This document shows positions 7,005-12,578 of a stretch of DNA of 12,578 nucleotides, in pieces (within the stretch, counting starts at the first letter, position 1; every line of letters starts with the position of its first letter). The notes under the pieces are model-generated. The model saw only the letters and a list, made by a program, of their open reading frames with translations. It was not told the DNA's origin and did no database searches. Source of the stretch: Acidobacteriota bacterium (lineage in GTDB: Bacteria > Acidobacteriota > Vicinamibacteria > Vicinamibacterales > UBA8438); contig WTGR01000129.1 of the NCBI GenBank assembly GCA_011523485.1, positions 1 to 12,578 of the forward strand, given 5' to 3'. The translations under genes were made by a program, and so were the position numbers.

Positions 7005-8333
7005 TCAGGGCGCCGGCCACGCCAGCGCCGCCGCCCCGCACACCGTCTCGTTGATGTAGACGACCCGCCCCCCGACGACGGTGGCGGCCACCGCGCCGCG
7101 CAACCGCCAGCCGTCGAAAGGCGTGTTGCGCGCCTTCGAGCGGAACCGGTCGGCGGCCACCTCCACCGCGGTGTCCGGCGCGAGGATCGTGATGTCGGCC
7201 GCTGCGCCGGGCTTCAGCGTCCCGCCCTCGACTCCCAGGATACGTGCCGGGTTCGGCGCGTAGAGCTCGACGAGACGGCTCATCGACAGCACGCCGCGAT
7301 GAACGAGTCGATCGAGCGACAACGACACGGCCGTCTCCAGGCCGATGATGCCGAACGGCGCCCGGTCGAACTCCACCGCCTTCTCGTCGGCGTGATGCGG
7401 CGCGTGGTCGGTGGCGATGGCGTCGATGCTGCCGTCCGCGAGCCCCTCCAGCATCGCATCGCGGTCCGCAGCGGCGCGCAAGGGTGGGTTCATCTTGAAG
7501 TTGGTGTCGTAGCGCAGGTCCTCGTCGGTCAGGATGAAATGGTGTGGGGTCACCTCGCACGTCACCGCGATGCCGCGCTCCTTGCCCGAGCGCACCGCGC
7601 GCAGCGACTCTCCCGCGCTCATGTGCGCCACGTGGACCGCCCCGCCGGTCAGCCCGCTCAGGCTGACGTCCCGCTCGACCATGATCGATTCGGTCTCTCC
7701 GGGCTGGCCGCGCAGACCGAGGGCGGCCGCGCGATGACCTTCGTGCACGACGCAGCCGGCCGCCAGCGAAGGCTCCTCGCAGTGGTTGATGACCGGCATC
7801 CCGAACATCGACACGTACTCGAGCGCCCGCCGCATGAGGAGCGCGTCGGCAACCGGATGACCGTCGTCGGAGATGCCCACGCAGCCGGCCTCGCGGAGAC
7901 CCCGGATCTCGGTCATCCGCTCCCCCTGCGAGCCCACCGACACCGCGCCGATCGGATAGACCCTGGCGAGCCCGATGTCGGCCGCCTTGCGGACGATCTC
8001 CTCGGTGACGCCGACATGGTCGTTGACCGGATCGGTGTTCGGCATGCAGGCCGCCGCCGCGAACCCCCCCGCCACCGCGGAGGCGACGCCGCTCGCAATC
8101 GTCTCCTTGTGCTCCTGCCCCGGCTCCCGGAAGTGGACGTGCATGTCGATGAAGCCGGGGCAGACGACGAACCCGGCCGGCACCTCCACCGGCGCCGCGC
8201 CGTCGAGCGGGAGATCGGCGCCGACCGCCGCCACCCGCCCCCCCTCGTCGATGCGGACATCCACCACACCGTTGATTCCCTGCGCGGGGTCGACGACCTG
8301 TCCGCCCTTGAGAACGACCGCCTGCATCGTCAT
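7005..8333 (-). CDS. pyrC: Dihydroorotase
   Basis: Zinc amidohydrolase that interconverts N-carbamoyl-L-aspartate and dihydroorotate, the third step of de novo pyrimidine synthesis. The product is 442 residues, in the range of the long, class I (multienzyme-type) dihydroorotases rather than the ~350-residue E. coli type. Metal-site residues all appear: DMHVH (63-67), D156 in SDDG, NHCE (183-186), HVAHMS (234-239) and catalytic D309 in ATDHAPH (307-313). It therefore looks active, unlike the PyrC-like partners that have lost their ligands. The ATG at 8333 overlaps the pyrB stop (ATGA) and follows GAGGGAG; a second ATG two codons on is possible. The C-terminal composite beta domain (about 375-425) is present. 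It is the last gene of pyrR-pyrB-pyrC, converging with the GT4 gene. Confidence 0.96.
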   Translation of the reverse strand: MTMQAVVLKGGQVVDPAQGINGVVDVRIDEGGRVAAVGADLPLDGAAPVEVPAGFVVCPGFIDMHVHFREPGQEHKETIASGVASAVAGGFAAAACMPNTDPVNDHVGVTEEIVRKAADIGLARVYPIGAVSVGSQGERMTEIRGLREAGCVGISDDGHPVADALLMRRALEYVSMFGMPVINHCEEPSLAAGCVVHEGHRAAALGLRGQPGETESIMVERDVSLSGLTGGAVHVAHMSAGESLRAVRSGKERGIAVTCEVTPHHFILTDEDLRYDTNFKMNPPLRAAADRDAMLEGLADGSIDAIATDHAPHHADEKAVEFDRAPFGIIGLETAVSLSLDRLVHRGVLSMSRLVELYAPNPARILGVEGGTLKPGAAADITILAPDTAVEVAADRFRSKARNTPFDGWRLRGAVAATVVGGRVVYINETVCGAAALAWPAP

Positions 8334-9325
8334 TCCGCTCCCTCGTCCGCGTCGGATCCGGCCAGCAGATAGAGCACCGCCATCCGTACGGCGACGCCGT
8401 TCGCCACCTGCTCGAGGATGACCGACACCGGACCGTCCGCCACCTCGGAGGCGATCTCGACGCCGCGGTTCATGGGCCCCGGATGCATCACGATGACGTC
8501 GGGCCTGGCGCGCCGGAGCCGTTCCGCGGTCAGCCCGAAGGTGTTGAAGTACTCGCGGCGCGAAGGGAAGAAGTGGCCCTGCATCCGTTCCGCCTGCACG
8601 CGCAGCAACATCACCACGTCCGCGTCCTCCAGCGCCCGGTCGAGCGACGTGGTCGCCCGCACGCCGAAGCCCTCGACACCGGGCAGCATCAGCGTACGCG
8701 GGCCGCAGACCCAGACGTCGGCGCCGAGAGCGGACAGCAGCAGCATGTTCGACCGCAGCACCCGACTGTGCAGGAGGTCGCCGACGATGGCGACCTTGAG
8801 TCCCTCGAAGCGGGTCTTGTGCTCGCGGATCGTGAATGCGTCGAGCAGCGCCTGGGTGGGATGCTCGTGCATGCCGTCGCCCGCGTTGATGACCCGCGCG
8901 TCGCAGGCGCCGGCCAGCAGGTGGCAGGCGCCGGACGCGGCATGCCGCAGGACGACCATGTCCGGCGCCATCGCCTCGAGCGTGCGCGCGGTATCGACCA
9001 GCGTCTCTCCTTTCAACAGGCTGGACGTGCCGCCCGCGATGTTGAGAGTATCGGCGCTGAGACGCTTCTCGGCGATCTCGAAGGACGTGCGCGTCCGCGT
9101 GCTCGGCTCCAGGAACAGGTTCACTACGGTGGCACCCCGCAGCGTCGGCACCTTCTTGATGCGTCGGGCGCCGACCTCCTTCATCGCCTCGGCCGAGTCG
9201 AGGATGAGCAGGATCTCTTCCCGACTCAGATCGCCGGCGCTCAGCAGATGCTTCGACCGCAGTCTCGCCGCCGGCTCCACCTGCCCGCCCGCCACCGGTT
9301 CACGCGCGTCGCGAGCGACGTTCAT
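8330..9325 (-). CDS. pyrB: Aspartate carbamoyltransferase catalytic subunit
   Basis: Condenses carbamoyl phosphate with aspartate to carbamoyl aspartate, the second step of pyrimidine synthesis. The product is 331 residues. The carbamoyl-phosphate loop is [13 protein letters not shown] (71-83), K105 sits in SLLKGE as the second-subunit active-site loop, [10 protein letters not shown] is at 153-162 and [11 protein letters not shown] at 281-291. An N-terminal extension of about 20 residues precedes the fold. No pyrI regulatory-chain gene is adjacent, so allosteric control of the E. coli kind is not indicated by the neighbourhood. The ATG at 9325 overlaps the pyrR stop (ATGA), and its own stop overlaps pyrC the same way, indicating coupled translation. 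The long upstream open frame over pyrR was rejected as start because its sequence is not protein-like. Confidence 0.97.
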   Translation of the reverse strand: MNVARDAREPVAGGQVEPAARLRSKHLLSAGDLSREEILLILDSAEAMKEVGARRIKKVPTLRGATVVNLFLEPSTRTRTSFEIAEKRLSADTLNIAGGTSSLLKGETLVDTARTLEAMAPDMVVLRHAASGACHLLAGACDARVINAGDGMHEHPTQALLDAFTIREHKTRFEGLKVAIVGDLLHSRVLRSNMLLLSALGADVWVCGPRTLMLPGVEGFGVRATTSLDRALEDADVVMLLRVQAERMQGHFFPSRREYFNTFGLTAERLRRARPDVIVMHPGPMNRGVEIASEVADGPVSVILEQVANGVAVRMAVLYLLAGSDADEGAE

Positions 9326-9900
9326 GGCGCGGCTTCCCCGGTCCCGGGCCCGTGTTCCTCGTGTTCGCCGATCCCGCCGATCGCCACCTCGTCCACACCG
9401 TCCTGCTCGATCAACTTCACCTGCACGCTCTGGCGGGCCGAGGTCGGGACGTTCCTTCCCACGTAGTCGGCCCTGATCGGCAGCTCCCGGTGTCCCCGAT
9501 CGACCATCACCACGAGCTGGATGCTCCGCGGGCGCCCGAAGTCGATGAGCGCGTCGAGGGCGGCGCGCGTCGTGCGGCCCGTATACAGCACGTCGTCCAC
9601 CAGCAGGATGCGCCGATCGTCGATGGAGAAGGGAATCTCGGTGCGCCGCAGCACCGGCTGCGGTCCGACCGCTTGCCGCATCAGATCGTCGCGGTACAGC
9701 GTGATGTCGAGCGCGCCGGTCGGCACCTCGCGGCCGGCTATCTCCCGCAGGGTGCGGGCCAGCCGCTGCGCGATCGGCACTCCGCGGCGCCGGATGCCGA
9801 CGAGCGCGACGTCGCCGACGCCCCGGTTGCGCTCCACGATCTCGTGCGCGATGCGCACGAGGGCGCGGTGAATCCCGTCCGCTTCCATCACCAGCGGCAC
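9322..9900 (-). CDS. pyrR: Bifunctional pyr operon regulator / uracil phosphoribosyltransferase
   Basis: PyrR binds pyr leader RNA when UMP/UTP is high, lowering downstream expression; family members also have uracil phosphoribosyltransferase activity. The product is 192 residues with the start chosen here. The PRPP-binding motif [13 protein letters not shown] spans 99-111, and IRALV-like [15 protein letters not shown] (11-25), DITLYRDDL (65-73) and [17 protein letters not shown] (134-150) closely match Bacillus PyrR. GTG 9900 is preferred over ATG 9888: GGAG lies 9 nt upstream of the GTG, and residues PLVMEADG align with the N-terminus of B. subtilis PyrR. It is first in pyrR-pyrB-pyrC and is preceded by an RNA hairpin that looks like its own binding site. 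The C-terminal tail after about 175 is acidic and Gly-rich. Confidence 0.95.
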   Translation of the reverse strand: MPLVMEADGIHRALVRIAHEIVERNRGVGDVALVGIRRRGVPIAQRLARTLREIAGREVPTGALDITLYRDDLMRQAVGPQPVLRRTEIPFSIDDRRILLVDDVLYTGRTTRAALDALIDFGRPRSIQLVVMVDRGHRELPIRADYVGRNVPTSARQSVQVKLIEQDGVDEVAIGGIGEHEEHGPGTGEAAP

Positions 9901-9909
9901 TGGATCGAT

Positions 9910-9923
9910 CTCCGGACGCCGGA
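9910..9923 (-). promoter_or_regulatory. pyrR Shine-Dalgarno partly covered by a small hairpin
   Basis: On the minus strand, GGAG (9913 to 9910) lies 9 nt before the GTG at 9900. The bases TCCGG (9923-9919) and CCGGA (9915-9911) form a five-pair stem with triloop CGT, and the 3' arm includes the GGA of the Shine-Dalgarno. Such a fold could restrain translation initiation, which would fit translational control, but the stem is short and GC-rich DNA produces such stems by chance. Confidence 0.45.
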
Positions 9924-9974
9924 CGAGCGGCAGAAAACAAGGAAGGACGCGCGCGCGGGCTCTGCGGCTGACAC

Positions 9975-10008
9975 CTCTTTGCGACCTCGCGGGGACGCGC
10001 TTAAAGAG
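9975..10008 (-). promoter_or_regulatory. Candidate PyrR-binding RNA hairpin in the pyrRBC leader
   Basis: Read as minus-strand RNA: lower stem CUCUUU (10008-10003) with AAAGAG (9980-9975), six perfect pairs. A 5'-side bulge AAGC follows, then upper stem GCGUCC (9998-9993) with GGUCGC (9986-9981), which holds one U-U mismatch. The hexaloop is CCGCGA (9992-9987). Known PyrR sites have a stem-loop with hexaloop consensus CNGNGA closed by C-G pairs, and an A-containing internal bulge; this one fits. It lies 74 nt before the pyrR start, and the predicted transcription start falls just ahead of it. No U-tract terminator is obvious downstream, so attenuation versus translational control is undecided. 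Confidence 0.7.
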
Positions 10009-10016
10009 TCGCCCGG

Positions 10017-10045
10017 ATCGTAGCCCGGCCGCGCCCGCCGCGCAA
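10017..10045 (-). promoter_or_regulatory. Candidate sigma70-type promoter for pyrR-pyrB-pyrC
   Basis: On the minus strand TTGCGC (10045-10040) and TACGAT (10022-10017) are separated by exactly 17 bp. The -35 matches TTGACA at the TTG core and the -10 matches TATAAT at four of six positions. A start about 7 nt downstream (near 10010) would place the PyrR-like hairpin at the very 5' end of the mRNA, which makes the combination more convincing than either element alone. Confidence 0.55.
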
Positions 10046-10099
10046 GATCGCGCCCCGTCGGCGCGGCATCGTCCGGTCCGGCGCCGGGCCGCGCTCGGG

Positions 10100-10105
10100 T
10101 ATACT
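10100..10105 (+). promoter_or_regulatory. Candidate -10 box for leaderless pyrK
   Basis: TATACT on the plus strand ends six bases before the pyrK GTG (10112), so the +1 position would coincide with the start codon and give a leaderless mRNA. No clear -35 is visible, and no Shine-Dalgarno precedes the GTG, consistent with leaderless initiation. Confidence 0.5.
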
Positions 10106-10111
10106 CCGCCG

Positions 10112-10930
10112 GTGGCCTCACCGGTCGATGTGGACGCCCGCATAGCGGCCAACCACCGCCTCTCCGACGCGTACAACGTCCTGGAAATAGAGGCGCCGGC
10201 CATCGCCCGGCAGACCCGGCCGGGCCAGTTCGTGATGGTCAAGCGAGCACTCGGACGCGAGCCCCTGCTCCGCCGGCCATTCTCGGTCTTCGAGATCCTG
10301 CGCAACGCGCGGGGCGCCGTGACCGGTCTCTCGCTGCTCAGCAAGCAGGTGGGCGCCGTCACGCGCGATCTCTTTCAGGCCGAGCCCGGCGAACGGATCC
10401 GCTGCCTCGGACCGCTCGGCACCCCGTTCTCGGTCGTCGGTCCGCCGGCGCGTGCCTGGATGGTGGCCGGCGGGGTCGGACTCGCGCCGTTCGCGACGCT
10501 GGCCGAGGCGCTGCATGCGAACGGCGTCGACACGACGCTGTTCTACGGCGGACGGTCGAGCGAAGACCTGTACCGCGTCCCGTTCTTCGAGCGCCTCGGC
10601 GTACGAGTCGTCCTGACCACCGAGGACGGAACGCGCGGCGAGGCGGGCCGGGTGACGGCTCCTCTGCAGCGCGAGTTGGCTGCTGCCGGGGCCCGCCCGG
10701 TGATGGTGTACGCCTGCGGGCCGACCCCGATGATGCGCGCGGTGGCAGGGCTGGCGGCGGACGCGGGCCGCCCGGTGCAGGTCTCGCTGGAACCGGTCAT
10801 GGGATGCGGGCTCGGCGGCTGCTACAGTTGCGTGGTGCGCATCCTCGACGGCGGCGCCCGTTTCGTCCGGGCCTGCCTGGAAGGACCGGTCTTCGAGGGA
10901 AACCGGGTCTCGTGGGCCGACCTGACCTGA
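10112..10930 (+). CDS. pyrK: Dihydroorotate dehydrogenase electron transfer subunit
   Basis: Iron-sulfur flavoprotein that passes electrons from PyrD to NAD+, making the class 1B dihydroorotate dehydrogenase. The product is 272 residues. An FAD-binding beta barrel covers about 8-108 with RRPFSVF (54-60). A ferredoxin-reductase-like nucleotide domain follows, with AGGVGLAPF (119-127) and YACGPTPMM (200-208). The [2Fe-2S] cluster cysteines are C232, C237, C240 and C255, the family arrangement. GTG 10112 is chosen because a TATACT box lies directly upstream; GTG 10130 (residue 7) is the alternative. It is divergent from pyrR, and pyrD overlaps its end by 19 nt. Its presence indicates NAD+-linked dihydroorotate oxidation rather than the quinone-linked class 2 enzyme common in many Gram-negatives. 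Confidence 0.95.
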   Translation: MASPVDVDARIAANHRLSDAYNVLEIEAPAIARQTRPGQFVMVKRALGREPLLRRPFSVFEILRNARGAVTGLSLLSKQVGAVTRDLFQAEPGERIRCLGPLGTPFSVVGPPARAWMVAGGVGLAPFATLAEALHANGVDTTLFYGGRSSEDLYRVPFFERLGVRVVLTTEDGTRGEAGRVTAPLQRELAAAGARPVMVYACGPTPMMRAVAGLAADAGRPVQVSLEPVMGCGLGGCYSCVVRILDGGARFVRACLEGPVFEGNRVSWADLT

Positions 10931-11859
10931 GCGTCGACATCGCCGGCCTGCGCCTGGCGAATCCACTCATCGCCGCGAGCGGCTGCTTCGGCTACGGCGT
11001 CGAGTACGCCGACCTGGTCGATCTGGCGGGGCTGGGCGCCGTCGCGGTCAAGGGACTGTTCCTCGAGGCCCGCGAGGGACACGCGCCGCCCCGCATCGTC
11101 GAGACGCCGAGCGGCATGCTCAACGCGATCGGGCTGCAGGGGATCGGCGTGCGGACCTTCGTGGCGGAGAAGCTGCCCGAGCTGAAGGCGCGGCGCGCCG
11201 TCGTCATCGTCAACATCTGCGGCTCGACGGTCGAAGAGTACGCCGAGGTCGCCCGGATCCTGTCCGACGCGGACGGCGTCGCGGCCATCGAGATCAACAT
11301 CTCCTGTCCCAACATCGACGAGGGAGGCCATACCTTCGGCTGCAGCCTGACCGGCGTGCGCGACGTGGTGCGCGCGGTGCGCGCGGCGACGACGCTGCCG
11401 ATCTTTCCCAAGCTGACGCCGAACGTCACCGACGTCGCCGCGATTGCGGTCGCCGCCGAGGAGGCCGGCGCCGATGCCGTCTCGCTCGTCAACACCTTTC
11501 TCGCGATGGCGATCGACGTGGAGACGCGGCGCCCGCGCCTGTCCAACGTCGTCGGCGGCCTCAGCGGTCCGGCCATCCGCCCCATCGCCGTGCGCATGGT
11601 GTACGAGTGCCGCGCCGCCGTGCGCATCCCGATCATCGGCATGGGGGGCATCGCCTCCGCGCGCGACGTGCTGGAGTTCCTGATTGCCGGCGCCGACGCG
11701 GTGCAGGTGGGCACGGCGAACTTCGAGGATCCCGGCATCTGGCCGAAGCTCCTCGCAGGCGTGACCGACTATCTGGAGCGCCACGGCCACGCCGCGGTCG
11801 GCGAGGTCGTCGGCACGGTGGACCTCTCCGCGCGGGAAACCGCTTGGATCAGCTCGTAG
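10912..11859 (+). CDS. pyrD: Dihydroorotate dehydrogenase, class 1B catalytic subunit
   Basis: FMN enzyme that oxidises dihydroorotate to orotate, the fourth step of pyrimidine synthesis, in complex with PyrK. The product is 315 residues forming a TIM barrel. INISCPN (128-134) carries the catalytic cysteine C132, which marks class 1 (class 2 uses serine). K47, K167, VNTF (193-196), GGLSGPAIRP (215-224) and IIGMGGIASARD (241-252) are the expected FMN and substrate elements. The substrate loop reads NAIGLQGIGV (71-80), where many homologues have Asn at the position of G77. The start is GTG 10912: it is the only ordinary start codon close to the fold and has GAGGGA about 11 nt upstream. It overlaps pyrK by 19 nt, indicating coupling. 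The longer open frame from 10804 was rejected as antisense-like Arg-rich sequence over the pyrK cluster region. Confidence 0.95.
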   Translation: MGRPDLSVDIAGLRLANPLIAASGCFGYGVEYADLVDLAGLGAVAVKGLFLEAREGHAPPRIVETPSGMLNAIGLQGIGVRTFVAEKLPELKARRAVVIVNICGSTVEEYAEVARILSDADGVAAIEINISCPNIDEGGHTFGCSLTGVRDVVRAVRAATTLPIFPKLTPNVTDVAAIAVAAEEAGADAVSLVNTFLAMAIDVETRRPRLSNVVGGLSGPAIRPIAVRMVYECRAAVRIPIIGMGGIASARDVLEFLIAGADAVQVGTANFEDPGIWPKLLAGVTDYLERHGHAAVGEVVGTVDLSARETAWISS

Positions 11860-11870
11860 GAGAAGGCGCC

Positions 11871-12122
11871 ATGCTGCGGCTCACGCTCTACACACGGCCG
11901 GGCTGCCACCTGTGCGACGCCATGAAGAGCGTGGTCGACGCAATCGCACGGAACGAGCCGGTCGCCCTGCGCCAGATCGACATCACCGGGAACGGCGACC
12001 TCGAGCGCCGCTTCGGGGTCGAGATCCCGGTGCTGGCGCACGACGGGCAGGTGCTCGCGCGCGTCAGGACGACGCGCGCGGCGCTCCTCGAGTCGCTACG
12101 GAACATCCGCCGCGGCGGGTGA
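11871..12122 (+). CDS. Small glutaredoxin-like (thioredoxin-fold) protein
   Basis: Eighty-three residues starting LRLTLYTRPGCHLCDAM, with a CxxC redox motif at C12-H-L-C15 on the first helix of a thioredoxin fold. EIPVLAHDGQ near the middle supplies the cis-proline (IPV) typical of thioredoxin and glutaredoxin folds. The size and the GCHLC motif fit the Glrx-like/DUF836 family, whose cellular role is poorly defined. The ATG at 11871 is supported by AGGAG eight bases upstream. It begins 11 nt after pyrD, so it probably shares the pyrK-pyrD transcript. A function linked to the iron-sulfur cluster or flavins of PyrKD is conceivable but not shown. Upstream open frame was excluded as shadow sequence of pyrD. 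Confidence 0.82.
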   Translation: MLRLTLYTRPGCHLCDAMKSVVDAIARNEPVALRQIDITGNGDLERRFGVEIPVLAHDGQVLARVRTTRAALLESLRNIRRGG

Positions 12123-12148
12123 AGCGAGCGGGACGTGCACGCACGAAT

Positions 12149-12163
12149 GCGGGCGCCCCCCGC
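12149..12163. terminator. Weak hairpin between convergent genes
   Basis: GCGGG (12149-12153) and CCCGC (12159-12163) pair across a five-base loop in the 70-nt gap where the glutaredoxin-like gene and pal converge. The position is right for a shared terminator, but there is no T-tract and short GC stems are frequent here. Confidence 0.2.
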
Positions 12164-12192
12164 CTGGCCTCAGTGTCCGGTCTCGCCGCGAG

Positions 12193-12578
12193 CTACTTGA
12201 CGATGACGACGAAGTGCCCACGCCGGTTGCGCGACCAGCAACCCTCGTGTTCCTCCATGCAGAAGGGCGACTCCTCGCCGCGGCTCACCGCCGTGATCCG
12301 ACTCGCGTCGATTCCCAGCGAAACCAGGTAGTCGCGAACCGAGGCCGCCCGCGAATCGCCGAGCGCGAGGTTGTACTCGTTGGTGCCCCGCTCGTCGCAG
12401 TGCCCCTCGACGCGCACGCGGGTCGAAGGCCAGCGCCGCATCCACTCGGCGTTCTGCTGCAGAGTGGTCTGCCCGGCGGGCAGGATTTCCGACTCGTCGT
12501 AGTTGAAGAACACGGGCAGCAAAGGCGCCGTGGCGTTCAACTCGTCCAGCGTCATCCGCATGAAAAGCTCCTCCTCGG
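12193..12578 (-). CDS. pal: Peptidoglycan-associated lipoprotein Pal, partial (5' end outside window)
   Basis: C-terminal OmpA-like domain that binds meso-diaminopimelate of peptidoglycan and anchors the outer membrane; Pal works with the Tol system. Numbering from the ATG at 12561, VFFNYDESEI (17-26), VEGHCDERGTNEYNLALGDSRA (51-72, the diaminopimelate-binding region) and NRRGHF (112-117) are diagnostic. Two cysteines, C101 and C108, lie in a loop before the last strand and could form a disulfide. The frame stays open to the window edge, giving EEELF before that Met, which fits Pal proteins that continue upstream. The ATG at 12561 is therefore probably internal, and the signal peptide with lipobox lies outside. 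The GGAGGAG just before it, which encodes the Glu run, may be a coincidental Shine-Dalgarno. Transcription converges with the glutaredoxin-like gene. Confidence 0.9.
   Translation of the reverse strand, partial: EEELFMRMTLDELNATAPLLPVFFNYDESEILPAGQTTLQQNAEWMRRWPSTRVRVEGHCDERGTNEYNLALGDSRAASVRDYLVSLGIDASRITAVSRGEESPFCMEEHEGCWSRNRRGHFVVIVK

Noticed and set aside
5191..7059. 622-codon plus-strand open frame across both glycosyltransferases
   Set aside because: It is in another frame of two recognisable genes, Arg/Ala/Pro-rich with no family motif; a codon-composition artefact.
6705..8372. 555-codon plus-strand open frame opposite pyrC
   Set aside because: It overlaps the GT4 end and all of pyrC and has low-complexity antisense-type composition.
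12562..12578. GGAGGAG as the true Shine-Dalgarno of pal, making 12561 its start
   Set aside because: Starting there would leave Pal without a signal peptide and lipobox, while the open upstream frame encodes a plausible continuing Pal sequence (EEELF); the purine run is explained by Glu codons.
1..12578. Mobile elements, CRISPR arrays, tRNA or rRNA genes, phage or toxin-antitoxin modules
   Set aside because: Read through on both strands; no transposase, integrase, spaced direct repeats or RNA gene was recognised, and all sizeable frames are explained by core genes or their shadows.

Overview
The window is a GC-rich, densely packed stretch of bacterial chromosome made of core biosynthetic genes. 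No mobile element, CRISPR array, tRNA, rRNA or accessory cassette was seen. The source is most likely a Gram-negative, diderm bacterium, because an OmpA-like Pal lipoprotein domain, an RseP protease and LPS-core-type glycosyltransferases are all present. GC-rich codon use, a PyrR regulator, a class 1B (PyrK-dependent) dihydroorotate dehydrogenase and the Pal sequence style together suggest Acidobacteriota, perhaps Vicinamibacteria. That placement is inference.

Left block (1-4864, all minus strand): transcription runs truA, uppS, cdsA, dxr, rseP. These cover tRNA pseudouridylation, undecaprenyl diphosphate synthesis, CDP-diacylglycerol synthesis, the committed MEP-pathway step and intramembrane proteolysis. 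uppS/cdsA and cdsA/dxr overlap by four bases (GTGA). The last transmembrane segment of rseP is broken by an apparent one-base deletion close to the window edge.

Middle block (4865-6946, plus strand): a 159-bp divergent spacer carries a 25-position inverted repeat. It is followed by two closely spaced glycosyltransferases, a GT2 of the WaaE/KdtX type and a GT4, probably acting on LPS core or another envelope glycan.

Right block (7005-11859): two divergent de novo pyrimidine units. pyrR-pyrB-pyrC run leftward, with ATGA overlaps at both junctions. pyrK-pyrD run rightward and overlap by 19 bases. Between them (9901-10111) lies the most informative noncoding DNA in the window: a sigma70-like promoter whose transcript would begin with a hairpin resembling a PyrR-binding RNA (hexaloop CCGCGA, matching CNGNGA). 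A second small hairpin covers part of the pyrR Shine-Dalgarno sequence. On the other strand, a TATACT box sits exactly where pyrK would be transcribed without a leader.

Right edge (11871-12578): a small glutaredoxin-like CxxC protein follows pyrD. It faces a convergent, edge-truncated pal gene.

No clearly new multi-gene system is visible. The points most worth following up are the pyr leader, the 25-position palindrome upstream of the glycosyltransferases and the rseP frameshift.
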